Source: Salimicrobium humidisoli (GTDB lineage Bacteria; Bacillota; Bacilli; Bacillales; Halobacillaceae). From it: a DNA stretch of 64,000 nucleotides. Both the position numbers and the translations under genes were made by a program. Positions 28,020-37,467 of this stretch are shown one piece after another. The notes under the pieces were generated by a model. It was not told the origin of the DNA. It saw nothing but the letters and a program-made list of their open reading frames with translations, and ran no database searches. The number at the start of each line of letters is the position of its first letter. Position 1 is the first letter of the stretch. Location of the stretch: contig NZ_NSGH01000001.1 in NCBI RefSeq assembly GCF_002295105.1, positions 62,001-126,000 of the forward strand, written 5' to 3'.

Positions 28020-28715
28020 ATGAAAAAGATATATACAACGTTTCAGGAAGCGGTCGAGGAAATCAAAGATCATTCCACTATTATGGTAGGAGGGTTCGGG
28101 CTCGTCGGGATTCCGGAGAATCTCATACTCGGTATCGTCGAATCCGGAGCGAAACATCTGACGGTCATCTCCAACAACTGCGGAGTGGACGACTGGGGAC
28201 TCGGGCTACTGCTTGAGAATAAGCAGATTGATAAGATGATCGGGTCATACGTCGGAGAAAACAAGGAGTTTGAACGGCAGGTGCTTGCGGGGGAGCTGGA
28301 AGTCGAACTTACGCCGCAGGGGTCACTGGCAGAAAAAATCCGGGCCGGAGGTGCAGGGATTCCTGCTTTTTATACACCCGCCGGAGTCGGAACACCGATT
28401 GCCGAAGGAAAAGAGATCCGGGAATTTGACGGCAGAGAATACGTACTGGAAGAAGCGCTCACGGCTGATGTGAGTCTGGTCCGGGCAGCGCGTGCGGACC
28501 GTTTCGGGAATCTCGTCTACAACAAAACCGCCCGCAACTTCAATCCGGAAATAGCGGCAGCCGGGAAAGTGACGATCGCCGAAGTCGAAGAGCTTGTGGA
28601 GCCCGGAGAACTGGACGGCGATCACATTCATACGCCTGGTATTTACGTCCAGGGTCTTGTCGAAGGACAGCAGGAGAAAAGAATCGAGCGTCTGACCGTG
28701 CGTCAGGAAGCATAA
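28020..28715 (+). CDS. scoA: 3-oxoacid CoA-transferase subunit A
   Basis: This is the alpha subunit of succinyl-CoA:3-ketoacid (acetoacetate) CoA-transferase, which activates acetoacetate with CoA taken from succinyl-CoA. The 231 residues have the family's VGGFGLVGIPENLI start and the GGAGIPAFYTPAGVGT loop. The ATG at 28020 is chosen over the GTG at 28011 because GAAGGGAG then has an 8-base spacing. It is the first gene of a four-gene operon under the sigma-54 promoter. The gene order A-B-SDR-GntP matches the Bacillus sco/yxj ketone-body locus in content. Confidence 0.92.
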   Translation: MKKIYTTFQEAVEEIKDHSTIMVGGFGLVGIPENLILGIVESGAKHLTVISNNCGVDDWGLGLLLENKQIDKMIGSYVGENKEFERQVLAGELEVELTPQGSLAEKIRAGGAGIPAFYTPAGVGTPIAEGKEIREFDGREYVLEEALTADVSLVRAARADRFGNLVYNKTARNFNPEIAAAGKVTIAEVEELVEPGELDGDHIHTPGIYVQGLVEGQQEKRIERLTVRQEA

Positions 28716-28731
28716 CGAAGGAGGAGTCGGA

Positions 28732-29409
28732 ATGAGCACTGTAAAACAGGACAAAGCAGTCCAGAGAGAAAAAATAGCAAGAAGAGCCGAACGCGAAATT
28801 GAAAGCGGTTTCTACGTAAACCTAGGTATCGGTATGCCGACGATGGTGGCGAATTACATACAGCCCGGGAAAGAAGTGGTACTGCAGTCGGAAAACGGGC
28901 TGCTCGGGATCGGTCCATCGCCTTATGAATCGGAAGTGGACCCGGATCTGATCAACGCCGGGAAGGAGACGGTGACCGCATCTGTCAGCGGTTCCTACTG
29001 CAGCAGCGCCGAATCCTTCGCGATGATCCGCGGGGAGCATCTGGACCTTGCGATTCTCGGCGGAATGGAAGTGGCAGCGAACGGGGATCTGGCCAACTGG
29101 ATGATTCCGGGCAAAGTGATTAAAGGCATGGGCGGCGCGATGGATATCGTGCACGGGGCGAAAAAGATCGTCATCATTATGGATCACGTCAGCAAACACG
29201 GGACTCCGAAAATACTGAAGGAATGCACGCTTCCGCTTACCGGAAAGGGAGTCGTGGACCGTATTATAACGGACCGGGCTGTCATCGACGTAACGGACGC
29301 AGGTCTCGTGCTCCAGGAAGTGGCGGAAGGATTCACCGTCCGGGATGTTATAGACAGCACGGAAGCACCACTCGAAGTGAGCGGATCACTGAAAGAAGCG
29401 GGTTATTAA
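28732..29409 (+). CDS. scoB: 3-oxoacid CoA-transferase subunit B
   Basis: The beta subunit carries the catalytic glutamate in SENGLLGIGP (about 63-72), which forms the glutamyl-CoA thioester. The 225-residue length and the NLGIGMPT start are standard. AAGGAGGAG precedes the ATG, 16 bases after scoA. With ScoA it converts acetoacetate from the dehydrogenase encoded next into acetoacetyl-CoA. Confidence 0.93.
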   Translation: MSTVKQDKAVQREKIARRAEREIESGFYVNLGIGMPTMVANYIQPGKEVVLQSENGLLGIGPSPYESEVDPDLINAGKETVTASVSGSYCSSAESFAMIRGEHLDLAILGGMEVAANGDLANWMIPGKVIKGMGGAMDIVHGAKKIVIIMDHVSKHGTPKILKECTLPLTGKGVVDRIITDRAVIDVTDAGLVLQEVAEGFTVRDVIDSTEAPLEVSGSLKEAGY

Positions 29410-29424
29410 AAAGGAGGAGACGAA

Positions 29425-30198
29425 ATGAAAGGACAGATCGTATTTATTACAGGAGCAGCGAGCGGTATCGGTTATGAAGTGGGGGCGGCTTTTGCGAAAG
29501 AAGGGGCAGTAGTCGTACTCAGCGATATTAATGAAGCGAAAGTGAAGGAAGCGGCCGGAACCTTGAAGGATTCAGGATATGAAAGCGAAGGGGTAGTCTG
29601 TGACGTAACGAAAGAAGAAGAGATCCAGCAGGCGATCGACTACGTAGTGGATACGTACGGCCGGCTCGACGTCCTGATTAACAACGCCGGACTTCAGCAC
29701 GTGGCGTCCGTCGAGGATTTTCCGACAGAAAAATTCGAACTGATCAACCGGGTGATGCTGGTGGCACCGTTCATGGCGACGAAGCACGTATTTCCGGTAA
29801 TGAAAAAGCAGGGGAGCGGCCGTATCCTGAATATGTCCTCCATTAACGGACTCGTCGGCTTTGCCGGCAAGGCCGCCTACAACAGCTCGAAACACGGGGT
29901 GATCGGCCTGACGAAAGTGACGTCGCTCGAAGGTGCAGAGCACGGCATTACGGTGAATGCTCTTTGCCCGGGCTATGTGGATACGCCGCTTGTCCGGAAT
30001 CAGCTTGAAGACCTGGCGGAGAACAGAAACACGTCTCTCGAAAACGTTCTGGAAGACGTCATTTATCCCCTCGTTCCCCAGAAGCGACTGCTTTCCGTAC
30101 AGGAAGTGGCGGATTACGCCCTGTTTCTGGCCGGTGATAAAGCCCGCGGAGTGACAGGTCAGGCGGTTGTCATCGATGGCGGGTACACGGCTCAGTAA
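29425..30198 (+). CDS. 3-hydroxybutyrate dehydrogenase (SDR family)
   Basis: The 257-residue short-chain dehydrogenase has the NAD-binding GAASGIG motif (about 10-16), NNAG (about 87), a catalytic serine in MSSINGL and the YNSSKHG tyrosine-lysine pair (about 152). Between the CoA-transferase genes and a GntP-type permease it is almost certainly the enzyme that oxidises D-3-hydroxybutyrate to acetoacetate, comparable to the Bacillus YxjF/BdhA type. AAGGAGGAG precedes the start. Substrate is inferred from context. Confidence 0.9.
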   Translation: MKGQIVFITGAASGIGYEVGAAFAKEGAVVVLSDINEAKVKEAAGTLKDSGYESEGVVCDVTKEEEIQQAIDYVVDTYGRLDVLINNAGLQHVASVEDFPTEKFELINRVMLVAPFMATKHVFPVMKKQGSGRILNMSSINGLVGFAGKAAYNSSKHGVIGLTKVTSLEGAEHGITVNALCPGYVDTPLVRNQLEDLAENRNTSLENVLEDVIYPLVPQKRLLSVQEVADYALFLAGDKARGVTGQAVVIDGGYTAQ

Positions 30199-30232
30199 AA
30201 TAGGGAATGTAAACTAAAGGAGGAGTGAACAC

Positions 30233-31516
30233 ATGTTTGGAATTTTTCTTGGACTCGCCGTATTAATGATTCTCGCCTATATCGGATGGTCGATCATCTG
30301 GGTGGCGCCGATTGCTGCCGGAGTCGTGGCGCTTACGGGCGGGCTCGATTTACTCGATGCCTATAAAGATACGTATATGGGAGGGTTCGTAGACTTTGCG
30401 AAATCATGGTTCCCCGTTTTCATGCTCGGGGCCATCTTCGGGAAGCTGATGGAGGACACGGGAATGGCGCGTTCCGTTGCGGTCGCTTTTACGAGGGTTA
30501 TCGGAACGAACCGTGCTATCCTCGGAGTGCTCGTATCTGCAGCCGTTCTGACGTATGGGGGAGTGAGCCTCTTCGTCGTCGTATTCGCCGTTTATCCTCT
30601 GGCCCTGTCTCTGTTCCGGGAGGCGGATATCAGCCGTAAGCTCATACCGGCTACCGTGGCGCTCGGGGCTTTCACCTTCACGATGACGGCACTGCCGGGG
30701 TCGCCGCAGATCCAGAACCTGATTCCGATGGAGTATTTTGAAACGGATGCCATGGCCGCACCCGTGATGGGAATCATCGCCGGAATCATTATGGCGGTCG
30801 GCGGTTACCTTTACCTTCGCCGCCGGGAACAGAAACTGAGAGAGAAGGGAGAGACCTTCTTTGAACCGGAGGAAAAAGAAAATCTCGGAGAAGACGAAAA
30901 AATGCCGATGTTCCTCCTTTCGATACTGCCGCTTTTGACCGTCCTTCTGACGCTGAATCTGCTGCAGTGGGATATCGTCACCGCCCTTATCTCAGGAATC
31001 GTTCTGATCATGCTTTTGAACGTTACGAAGTACGCGAAATTCATCGGTGCGATGAACAAAGGGGCGAGCGGCTCGGTACTCGCGATCATCAATACGAGTG
31101 CGGCCGTCGGGTTCGGTACCGTCGTCCGGGAAGTCCCGGGATTTGAGCGTCTGACGGAAATGCTCATGGGTGTCAAAGGCAACCCGCTCATATCGGAGGC
31201 GGTTGCCGTCAACGTTCTTGCGGGAGCGACGGGGTCTGCATCCGGAGGGATGGGGATCGCTCTGGAAGCACTCGGTTCCAAATACTATCAGATAGCTCTC
31301 GAGACAGGTATAAGTCCGGAAGCTTTCCACCGGGTAGCCTCCCTCTCCTCGGGCGGACTGGACGCACTTCCGCATAACGGAGCGGTCCTTACCCTTTTCG
31401 CTATTACAGGAATGACCCATAAAGACAGCTACCGTGATATTTTTGTCGTAGCCATCCTTATCCCCATCATTTCCGTAGCCGTGGTCATTCTGCTTAACAC
31501 TATCGGTGTTCTTTAA
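30233..31516 (+). CDS. GntP-family permease, probable 3-hydroxybutyrate uptake
   Basis: The 427-residue protein has about 12 hydrophobic segments and the GntP-family features LGAIFGKLMEDTG and ALPGSPQIQN. It is the last gene of the sigma-54-driven operon. Its B. subtilis counterpart in content is YxjC, so D-3-hydroxybutyrate or a related short hydroxy acid is the likely substrate, taken up and then oxidised by the enzymes encoded upstream. AAGGAGGAG precedes the start. No terminator is apparent before mqo. Confidence 0.87.
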   Translation: MFGIFLGLAVLMILAYIGWSIIWVAPIAAGVVALTGGLDLLDAYKDTYMGGFVDFAKSWFPVFMLGAIFGKLMEDTGMARSVAVAFTRVIGTNRAILGVLVSAAVLTYGGVSLFVVVFAVYPLALSLFREADISRKLIPATVALGAFTFTMTALPGSPQIQNLIPMEYFETDAMAAPVMGIIAGIIMAVGGYLYLRRREQKLREKGETFFEPEEKENLGEDEKMPMFLLSILPLLTVLLTLNLLQWDIVTALISGIVLIMLLNVTKYAKFIGAMNKGASGSVLAIINTSAAVGFGTVVREVPGFERLTEMLMGVKGNPLISEAVAVNVLAGATGSASGGMGIALEALGSKYYQIALETGISPEAFHRVASLSSGGLDALPHNGAVLTLFAITGMTHKDSYRDIFVVAILIPIISVAVVILLNTIGVL

Positions 31517-31672
31517 TAAATAGGAAGGTTCGAGGGTTGTATATTTAATTTTATTTCCAATAGTGGTAAACTGTTTATGGAATAAAATATACTGGGAAAG
31601 ATGTACATTCAGTGAAGCTTGGCCTGCAACGATGCATCTTTTCTTCAATACATAGGGAGAAGGATCGGACAT

Positions 31673-33178
31673 ATGAGTAATCAACGTACACAAAAAGAAG
31701 TCATTTTGATTGGTGCCGGGATTATGAGTGCCACGTTGGCAACGCTTTTGAAGGAACTGGCTCCTGAGTGGAACATTAAAGTATTCGAACGTCTCGATGA
31801 ACCGGGCAAGGAGAGCTCGAACGTGTGGAACAACGCGGGAACGGGCCACGCGGCTCTATGTGAGCTGAACTACACGAAAGAAAAAGAGGACGGCTCCATC
31901 GACATCAGTAAAGCTGTAAGTATCAACGAAAAATTCGAAGTATCCAAACAGTTCTGGTCGTTTCTCGTAAAACAGGGTCTTATCAGGGATCCGCAGGAAT
32001 TCATCCAGCCGGTTCCGCACATCAGCTTCGTACACGGTGAGGATCACGTGGATTTCTTAAGGAAACGTTACGAGAAAATGATAGCGCATCCACTTTTTGA
32101 AGGGATGAAGTATGCAGAAGACCTTGAAACATTGAAGAACTGGCTTCCGCTTATGATGAACAACCGTCCGGAAGGCGAAGCGATCGCCGCTACGAAAATC
32201 GACTCCGGCACGGACGTCAATTTCGGTGTGCTCACCCGTCTTCTGTTTGAACACGCAACTACCGGAAACGTGGACGTCCGTTACAACCAGGAAGTTACCG
32301 ACCTGAAACAGCTGGATGACGGAGAATGGGAAGTGCGCGTCCGTAACGAAAAAGAAGGGCGGATCGAACATCACCAGGCGCCTTTCGTATTTGTCGGCGG
32401 AGGCGGGGGGAGTCTCCACCTTCTTCAGAAGTCCGGAATTCCGGAAGGACAAGGATTCGGCGGCTTCCCGGTAAGCGGTCAGTTCCTCTTCTGTGATAAA
32501 CCGGAAGTCGTGAAGCAGCACCGCGGAAAAGTATACAGCAAAGCACCGGTCGGAGCTCCTCCGATGTCCGTGCCGCACCTGGATACCCGCTTTATTGACG
32601 GAAAAGAAACCCTTCTGTTCGGACCATTCGCAGGCTTCTCGCCGAAATTCCAGAAGACAGGCTCTCTTACCGATCTCCTGACTTCCGTGAAACGGGACAA
32701 CCTGTTTACGATGATGGCGGCAGGAGTGAAAAACGTTCCGCTTACGAAGTATCTTATTCAGCAGCTGATGCTTTCCAAGGAAGAGCGTGTCGAAGCTCTC
32801 CGTGAATTCGTACCGGAAGCCGTCGGCGAAGACTGGAACCTAGTTACGGCCGGTCAGCGCGTACAGGTGCTGAAAGACACGGAAGAAGAAGGACGGGGAA
32901 CACTGCAGTTCGGAACGGAACTCGTAACAGGAGCGAACGGCTCCATTGCAGCTCTTCTCGGGGCATCCCCGGGAGCATCGACAGCCGTATCGATCATGTT
33001 CGACCTGATGAAGGAGTGCTTCCCGGACTACATGGACGAATGGGAACCTAAGATCAAAGAAATGGTGCCATCGTACGGCGTGACTCTCGCAGATGACCGC
33101 CAGCTGATTCAGGAAATCCAGGAATATACGACGGAAACGCTGAATCTTACAGGACGCATGGCTACAAGCGACAACTGA
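31673..33178 (+). CDS. mqo: Malate:quinone oxidoreductase
   Basis: This membrane-associated FAD enzyme oxidises malate to oxaloacetate and passes electrons to the quinone pool. The N-terminal dinucleotide fold is [18 protein letters not shown], and [17 protein letters not shown] is the Mqo hallmark. The 501 residues are a normal length. The ATG at 31673 follows AGGGAGAAGG, and earlier open codons (from 31619) have no ribosome binding site. A strong terminator follows. A terminator is missing between the upstream permease gene and mqo, but the 156-base gap suggests a separate promoter. Confidence 0.95.
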   Translation: MSNQRTQKEVILIGAGIMSATLATLLKELAPEWNIKVFERLDEPGKESSNVWNNAGTGHAALCELNYTKEKEDGSIDISKAVSINEKFEVSKQFWSFLVKQGLIRDPQEFIQPVPHISFVHGEDHVDFLRKRYEKMIAHPLFEGMKYAEDLETLKNWLPLMMNNRPEGEAIAATKIDSGTDVNFGVLTRLLFEHATTGNVDVRYNQEVTDLKQLDDGEWEVRVRNEKEGRIEHHQAPFVFVGGGGGSLHLLQKSGIPEGQGFGGFPVSGQFLFCDKPEVVKQHRGKVYSKAPVGAPPMSVPHLDTRFIDGKETLLFGPFAGFSPKFQKTGSLTDLLTSVKRDNLFTMMAAGVKNVPLTKYLIQQLMLSKEERVEALREFVPEAVGEDWNLVTAGQRVQVLKDTEEEGRGTLQFGTELVTGANGSIAALLGASPGASTAVSIMFDLMKECFPDYMDEWEPKIKEMVPSYGVTLADDRQLIQEIQEYTTETLNLTGRMATSDN

Positions 33179-33185
33179 ATAATGG

Positions 33186-33219
33186 AAGCCTCTCCTCCGG
33201 TCGGGGGAGAGGCTTTTTT
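33186..33219 (+). terminator. Terminator of mqo
   Basis: AAGCCTCTCC (33186-33195) pairs with GGAGAGGCTT (33206-33215), then a T run. Confidence 0.88.
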
Positions 33220-33266
33220 GTGTGGCGCCGCGTGCCCTTGGCGGCCTTTTTCATCGTCCGACCGTC

Positions 33267-33349
33267 ACGATCAGCGGGGAATCGTGCCCTTCGCAGGGAA
33301 AAGAAGGGCCTGAAGGTAACGATTAGGGAGGAATCGTACCCTTCGCAAG
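33267..33349. repeat. Two imperfect 31-base direct repeats in an intergenic region
   Basis: Copies at 33267-33297 and 33319-33349 (period 52) share GGAATCGT and CCCTTCGCA and differ at about five positions. CCTTCGCA of the second copy also pairs with TGCGAAGG at 33360-33367. No gene covers this stretch between the mqo and aldolase terminators. Confidence 0.55.
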
Positions 33350-33405
33350 GCTCCTCCCGCTGCGAAGGTCTGGATAAACCGGACAGATAGTTTCACACAA
33401 ACAAA

Positions 33406-33430
33406 AAGCCTGTCCGAAAAGGACAGGCTT
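33406..33430 (-). terminator. Terminator of the class I aldolase gene
   Basis: AAGCCTGTCC/GGACAGGCTT, a perfect 10-bp stem with a 5-nt loop. On the minus strand it runs into TTTTTGT. Confidence 0.85.
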
Positions 33431-33442
33431 ACATAACAGTGT

Positions 33443-34333
33443 TTATTTTTTATTGACGGAAGCGTCGTAAATAGAATCTACAGCTTTTTGAAGCGTGTTG
33501 TTGAATTCTTCATCGGACTGCTTCACTTCTACGTCCGTTACGAGCGCACGGGAGAAGCTTGCGATGATATCGTCGTTCTCTTTCAGTTTCTGGTTAGCTT
33601 CATCACGGGAGTAACCGCCGGAAAGCGCTACGACGCGAACAACGCGCGGGTGGCCGGTAAGTTCTTTGTACGTATTCGCATTAGTCGGAATCGTAAGCTT
33701 GAGCATTACGTTCTGATCTTCGGACAATTCGTCGAGATGTTTCTTAAGCTCGACTTTGAGAATTTCCTCGGACTTCACTTTATCGGAACTGTCGATGTCC
33801 ACCTCAGGCTCGACGATAGGAATCATGTCGTAGCTCAATACTTTTTTGGCTACTTCGAACTGCTGTTTCACAAGTTCTTTGATCCCTTCCGCGTTCGGGT
33901 CATGGATTACGGAGCGCTCTTTCGTACCGAAAATGTTACGCTCGTTGCCGCGGCGAAGTTTTTCGTCGAGGTCTTTGATAGGTTTCATCAGCTGAACGCC
34001 GTTCTCTTTCTCGGCAAGACCGCTGTCGATTTTAAGGAAAGGAACGATGCCTTTGGATGCAAGGTAGTCTCCTGTGTACTGACCTTCGATCTCGCGGTCC
34101 ATCGTCTGTTCGAAAAGGATCGAACCGATGATTTTGTCAGAGCTGAAGGCAGGAGATGTGATGATGCGCGTTCTCATCTGATGTACAAGATCGAACATCT
34201 CATCTTCGTTGGAGTACTGATCTTCTCCCACACCGTATGCAGCAAGAGCTTTTGGTGTGCTTCCGCCACTCTGGTCAAGAGCTGCGACGAAGCCGCCTTT
34301 ATTTTTCATTTGTTCAAAATGCTGTTTGTTCAT
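33443..34333 (-). CDS. fda: Class I fructose-bisphosphate aldolase
   Basis: The enzyme cleaves or forms fructose 1,6-bisphosphate through a lysine Schiff base. The 296-residue protein matches the bacterial class I type of Staphylococcus, with [24 protein letters not shown] and PIVEPEVDI. The ATG at 34333 has AAGGAG with 8-base spacing; the in-frame GTG three codons earlier overlaps that site and is less likely. An extended -10 promoter lies upstream and a terminator downstream, so it is a single-gene unit. With fbp at 21421 the window carries two steps of the same gluconeogenic branch. Confidence 0.93.
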   Translation of the reverse strand: MNKQHFEQMKNKGGFVAALDQSGGSTPKALAAYGVGEDQYSNEDEMFDLVHQMRTRIITSPAFSSDKIIGSILFEQTMDREIEGQYTGDYLASKGIVPFLKIDSGLAEKENGVQLMKPIKDLDEKLRRGNERNIFGTKERSVIHDPNAEGIKELVKQQFEVAKKVLSYDMIPIVEPEVDIDSSDKVKSEEILKVELKKHLDELSEDQNVMLKLTIPTNANTYKELTGHPRVVRVVALSGGYSRDEANQKLKENDDIIASFSRALVTDVEVKQSDEEFNNTLQKAVDSIYDASVNKK

Positions 34334-34365
34334 TCCATTCACTCCTTCTTTTTGATCCTGGTATG

Positions 34366-34374
34366 ATTATAACA
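34366..34374 (-). promoter_or_regulatory. Extended -10 promoter of the class I aldolase gene
   Basis: On the minus strand TGTTATAAT is a consensus TATAAT preceded by the extended TG, about 33 bases before the start codon. The -35 hexamer is poor. Confidence 0.6.
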
Positions 34375-34584
34375 TGCTTGAGTTCACTCATGAAGCAGTT
34401 TGGACGTTTCCTGGTGAAGTAAACGCTTCCTTTTGAAATAAAGGGATACGGAGCGATTGAGAGACGGTTTTCACATGGTTTTTAAGGGGATATCGGGCGT
34501 GGTTTTGTGCAGGACTTTTGACTTTCTCCTCCGATTGCTCTAACTTTCAGAGTAGATTCTTACTCACAAAAAGGAGTGAACGAC

Positions 34585-35517
34585 ATGAAAGCGATCGTAA
34601 TCAATGAATATGGTCATAAAGAACAACTGCAGGAACAGGAAGTTGAAAAACCGACCCCTGGAAAAGGCGAGGTGCTCGTCCAGACGAAAGCGACATCGAT
34701 CAACCCGATCGACTGGAAAATCCGCGAAGGATACCTGAGACAGATGGTGGAGTTCGATTTTCCTCTCATTCTCGGCTGGGACGTCGCCGGCATCGTCGCT
34801 GAGACGGGAGAAGGAGTGACCTCCTGGCAAAAGGGAGACCGCGTCTTTGCCCGTCCCGACCTGACCGGAAAAGGAACGTATGCGGAATATACCCTCGTTG
34901 CCGAACGTCTTCTTGCTCCGCTTCCGGAAAACGTCAGTTTCGAAGAAGGAGCGGCTACTCCGCTCGCAGGTCTTACTGCCTGGCAGTGCCTGACGGACGT
35001 AACCCGGGTCCGGGAAGGAGAGAAAGTCCTCATCCAGGCCGGCGCGGGCGGCGTCGGTTCCTATGCGATCCAGTTCGCAAAAGAAATGGGGGCTTACGTG
35101 GCGACGACCGGAAGTACGAAGAACGTCGATTTCCTTAAATCTCTCGGAGCCGATGAAGTCATCGACTACACGAAAGACGACTTCGCCGAAGTGCTGAACG
35201 ACTACGACGTCGTGTTTGATATGCTTGGCGGAGATGTTCTGGACAAAGCGTTCGACGTACTGAAAAAAGGCGGACGTCTCGTAACGATCGCCGGTCAGCC
35301 GGATGAAGAAAAGGCGAAGGCGAACGATATCGAAGCGACTTCCTTCTGGCTTGAGCCGGACGGCAAACAGCTCAAGGAAATCGCAGATCTTATGGAAGCC
35401 GGAAAAGTCAAAGCGAATATCGGTCACCGTTACCCGCTTACGACTGAAGGCCTTCAGGAAGCCCACGGCTTAAGTGAAACGCACCATGCCAAAGGAAAAA
35501 TCGTGATCAACGCCTGA
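34585..35517 (+). CDS. Zinc-independent MDR oxidoreductase (quinone reductase-like)
   Basis: The 310-residue protein is a medium-chain dehydrogenase/reductase of the quinone oxidoreductase group. It has LGWDVAGIVAETGEGV, the NADPH-binding GAGGVGSYAIQFAKEMG (about 146-162) and no zinc ligands. Likely activity is NADPH-dependent reduction of quinones or activated alkenes, but the substrate is unknown. The ATG at 34585 is preferred to the GTG at 34576, which overlaps AAGGAG. A terminator follows directly. Confidence 0.88.
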   Translation: MKAIVINEYGHKEQLQEQEVEKPTPGKGEVLVQTKATSINPIDWKIREGYLRQMVEFDFPLILGWDVAGIVAETGEGVTSWQKGDRVFARPDLTGKGTYAEYTLVAERLLAPLPENVSFEEGAATPLAGLTAWQCLTDVTRVREGEKVLIQAGAGGVGSYAIQFAKEMGAYVATTGSTKNVDFLKSLGADEVIDYTKDDFAEVLNDYDVVFDMLGGDVLDKAFDVLKKGGRLVTIAGQPDEEKAKANDIEATSFWLEPDGKQLKEIADLMEAGKVKANIGHRYPLTTEGLQEAHGLSETHHAKGKIVINA

Positions 35518-35533
35518 TAAAAATATGTATGGA

Positions 35534-35563
35534 AAAGAGCAGGGGCACCCCCTGCTCTTTATT
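35534..35563 (+). terminator. Terminator of the MDR oxidoreductase gene
   Basis: A perfect 12-bp stem (35534-35545 with 35549-35560) with a 3-nt loop, followed by an AT-rich tail. Confidence 0.8.
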
Positions 35564-35733
35564 TTAGGAAATGTGACGGTGACCACGATAAACGAGCATT
35601 GAAAGGCATGACAACAGGAGTTGCGTGACCTTCGTGCGTCCGGAAAACCTGTGAAGGGAAGGAATACTCTTAGGTTACTCCCATTACAGAACGGGAATGG
35701 TTCTTTTAGAAGGAAGAGACAGGAGTGGAAGTT

Positions 35734-37467
35734 ATGAATACCAGTTATGAACAACAGGCGGAGAACTATATTTTCCGACTGCTTCTGCAAAGCATTATTC
35801 GTGAAAATCTCGTATCTTTTAACAAAACGCCGGAGGGTTTGGAAATTGAAGTCCCGAAAGGCGGTCGCGTGGAAGTGCCGGTGTCACGTACGTACATACT
35901 GGGTCACATGGACATCGGGGGGAGCCCGGTCTACGTTGATCCTTCCGGAAAAAAACAGGAGATTCAGCGGATGGAGGAGCTGCTGATGCTGCTCGGGTTC
36001 AGAAATGAATCGTTCGTCAAAGAAATGATGAACAGTGCTCTGAATTACGCCTCCGCCCTCGAAGCTTTTGATAAAAGAAAAGAGAGTGTGCCCAGGCAGC
36101 AGGACACCTGGGAATACGTCCTCAACCGGAGTAAGAGCGACCGGAATTTTTCCCCGCTCGTCTTTTTTGAACAGTGGGTGATCGACGGCCACACGACGCA
36201 TCCGGGCACAAGGACGAGACTTCCGATGTCTCCGGAAGACGTGAGAAAATACGCACCGGAATGGGGAGCCTCCCCCGAACTCGTGCCTCTGGCCGTCCGC
36301 GACGATAAGGTGAGGGAGACGGCACCCTTTCATACGACGATGACCGGGACTCTGACGGAAGCGTCACCTGAAGTGAAAGAGGAATTCGAAGCTCTCTCCG
36401 GTTCCTATCGCCTCATTCCGCTGCATCCGTGGCAGGAGGAGCACACGTTACCTGTCTACTATAAAAAAGAACTGGAAGACGAAACGATGATTCCGCTCGC
36501 TTCCAGACTTCCGTCTCATGCGCTCATGTCGTTCCGGACGATGGCGCTTGCCGGGCACGGGGCTCCTCATTTGAAAACGGCGATGAATGTGCAGATGACG
36601 AGTGCCGTCCGTACGGTATCCGCAGCTTCGACGAGGAATGCGCCGGTCATGGCCGGGTTATTGACGGAAATTGCCGGAAAAGATGCAGGGGTAGGCGGGG
36701 CGATGACGTTCTCCCGCGACCTTGCCGGTATCCACTACGCCCCGGAGGACGACCGGGACCGTAACTTTTTTGAGAAAAACGTGGCTTCCATTCTACGGGA
36801 AAATCCGGAGGCGGCTCTTCAGGAAGGGGAAATAGCCATGCCGGCGGCAGCCCTTATTTCCACGTCTCCGGTAACCGGTTCTCTTCTGATCGAAGAACTG
36901 GCCGGGGAGATGACGAAAGCGGCGTTCATCTCTTTTCTTGAAACATACGCCCGCGTACTGCTGCCGGGAGTGACGAGACTCATGAGTGAATACGGTATTG
37001 CTATGGAAGCTCATCTGCAGAATACCGTCGTCATTCTGAAAGACAGGCGGCCGGTGCGTATCGATATCCGTGACTGCGGAGGCGTGCGTATCCTGCCGGA
37101 GCGGCTGAACCGCCATTTTGAAGAAGCACCGATCGATCCGTCGACGAACCTTCTCACCGATAAAGAGGAAGATCTGACCGACATTTTCTCCCACGCCCTT
37201 TTCCATAACCATCTCGGGGAAATCATCATGATTCTCGCCCGCCGGCATTCACTGCCGGAGGCGGGCATGTGGGCGGCGGTACGCCGTGTATTAGAGGAGA
37301 GTCTGCACTCCTCGGACACCGAGCGGGCGGCACGTGATGAGGAGAGACTCACGACACGTCCGGCCCGTATGAAATCGCTCGTTCGCATGAGATTGTCAGG
37401 GCAGTTTACGGATTATGAATTCGTGGACACCCCGAACCCATTTCAGGAAGGAGGCGAGCCGGTATGA
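35734..37467 (+). CDS. IucA/IucC-family NIS siderophore synthetase (first)
   Basis: The 577-residue protein is an NRPS-independent siderophore synthetase, which adenylates a citrate-type carboxylate and joins it to an amine or alcohol. Family motifs include HPGTRTRLPMSPEDV (ATP-binding HP-x-K/R region, about 155), LHPWQEE (about 233) and NVQMTSAVRT. The C-terminal FhuF-like part has HNHLGEIIM (about 489). The ATG at 35734 has AGGAG with 8-base spacing. It overlaps the next synthetase gene by 4 bases. The siderophore cannot be named from sequence. Confidence 0.9.
   Translation: MNTSYEQQAENYIFRLLLQSIIRENLVSFNKTPEGLEIEVPKGGRVEVPVSRTYILGHMDIGGSPVYVDPSGKKQEIQRMEELLMLLGFRNESFVKEMMNSALNYASALEAFDKRKESVPRQQDTWEYVLNRSKSDRNFSPLVFFEQWVIDGHTTHPGTRTRLPMSPEDVRKYAPEWGASPELVPLAVRDDKVRETAPFHTTMTGTLTEASPEVKEEFEALSGSYRLIPLHPWQEEHTLPVYYKKELEDETMIPLASRLPSHALMSFRTMALAGHGAPHLKTAMNVQMTSAVRTVSAASTRNAPVMAGLLTEIAGKDAGVGGAMTFSRDLAGIHYAPEDDRDRNFFEKNVASILRENPEAALQEGEIAMPAAALISTSPVTGSLLIEELAGEMTKAAFISFLETYARVLLPGVTRLMSEYGIAMEAHLQNTVVILKDRRPVRIDIRDCGGVRILPERLNRHFEEAPIDPSTNLLTDKEEDLTDIFSHALFHNHLGEIIMILARRHSLPEAGMWAAVRRVLEESLHSSDTERAARDEERLTTRPARMKSLVRMRLSGQFTDYEFVDTPNPFQEGGEPV

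Noticed and set aside
33488-34366. Plus-strand 292-codon open frame
   Set aside because: Antisense to the class I aldolase and runs through its promoter.
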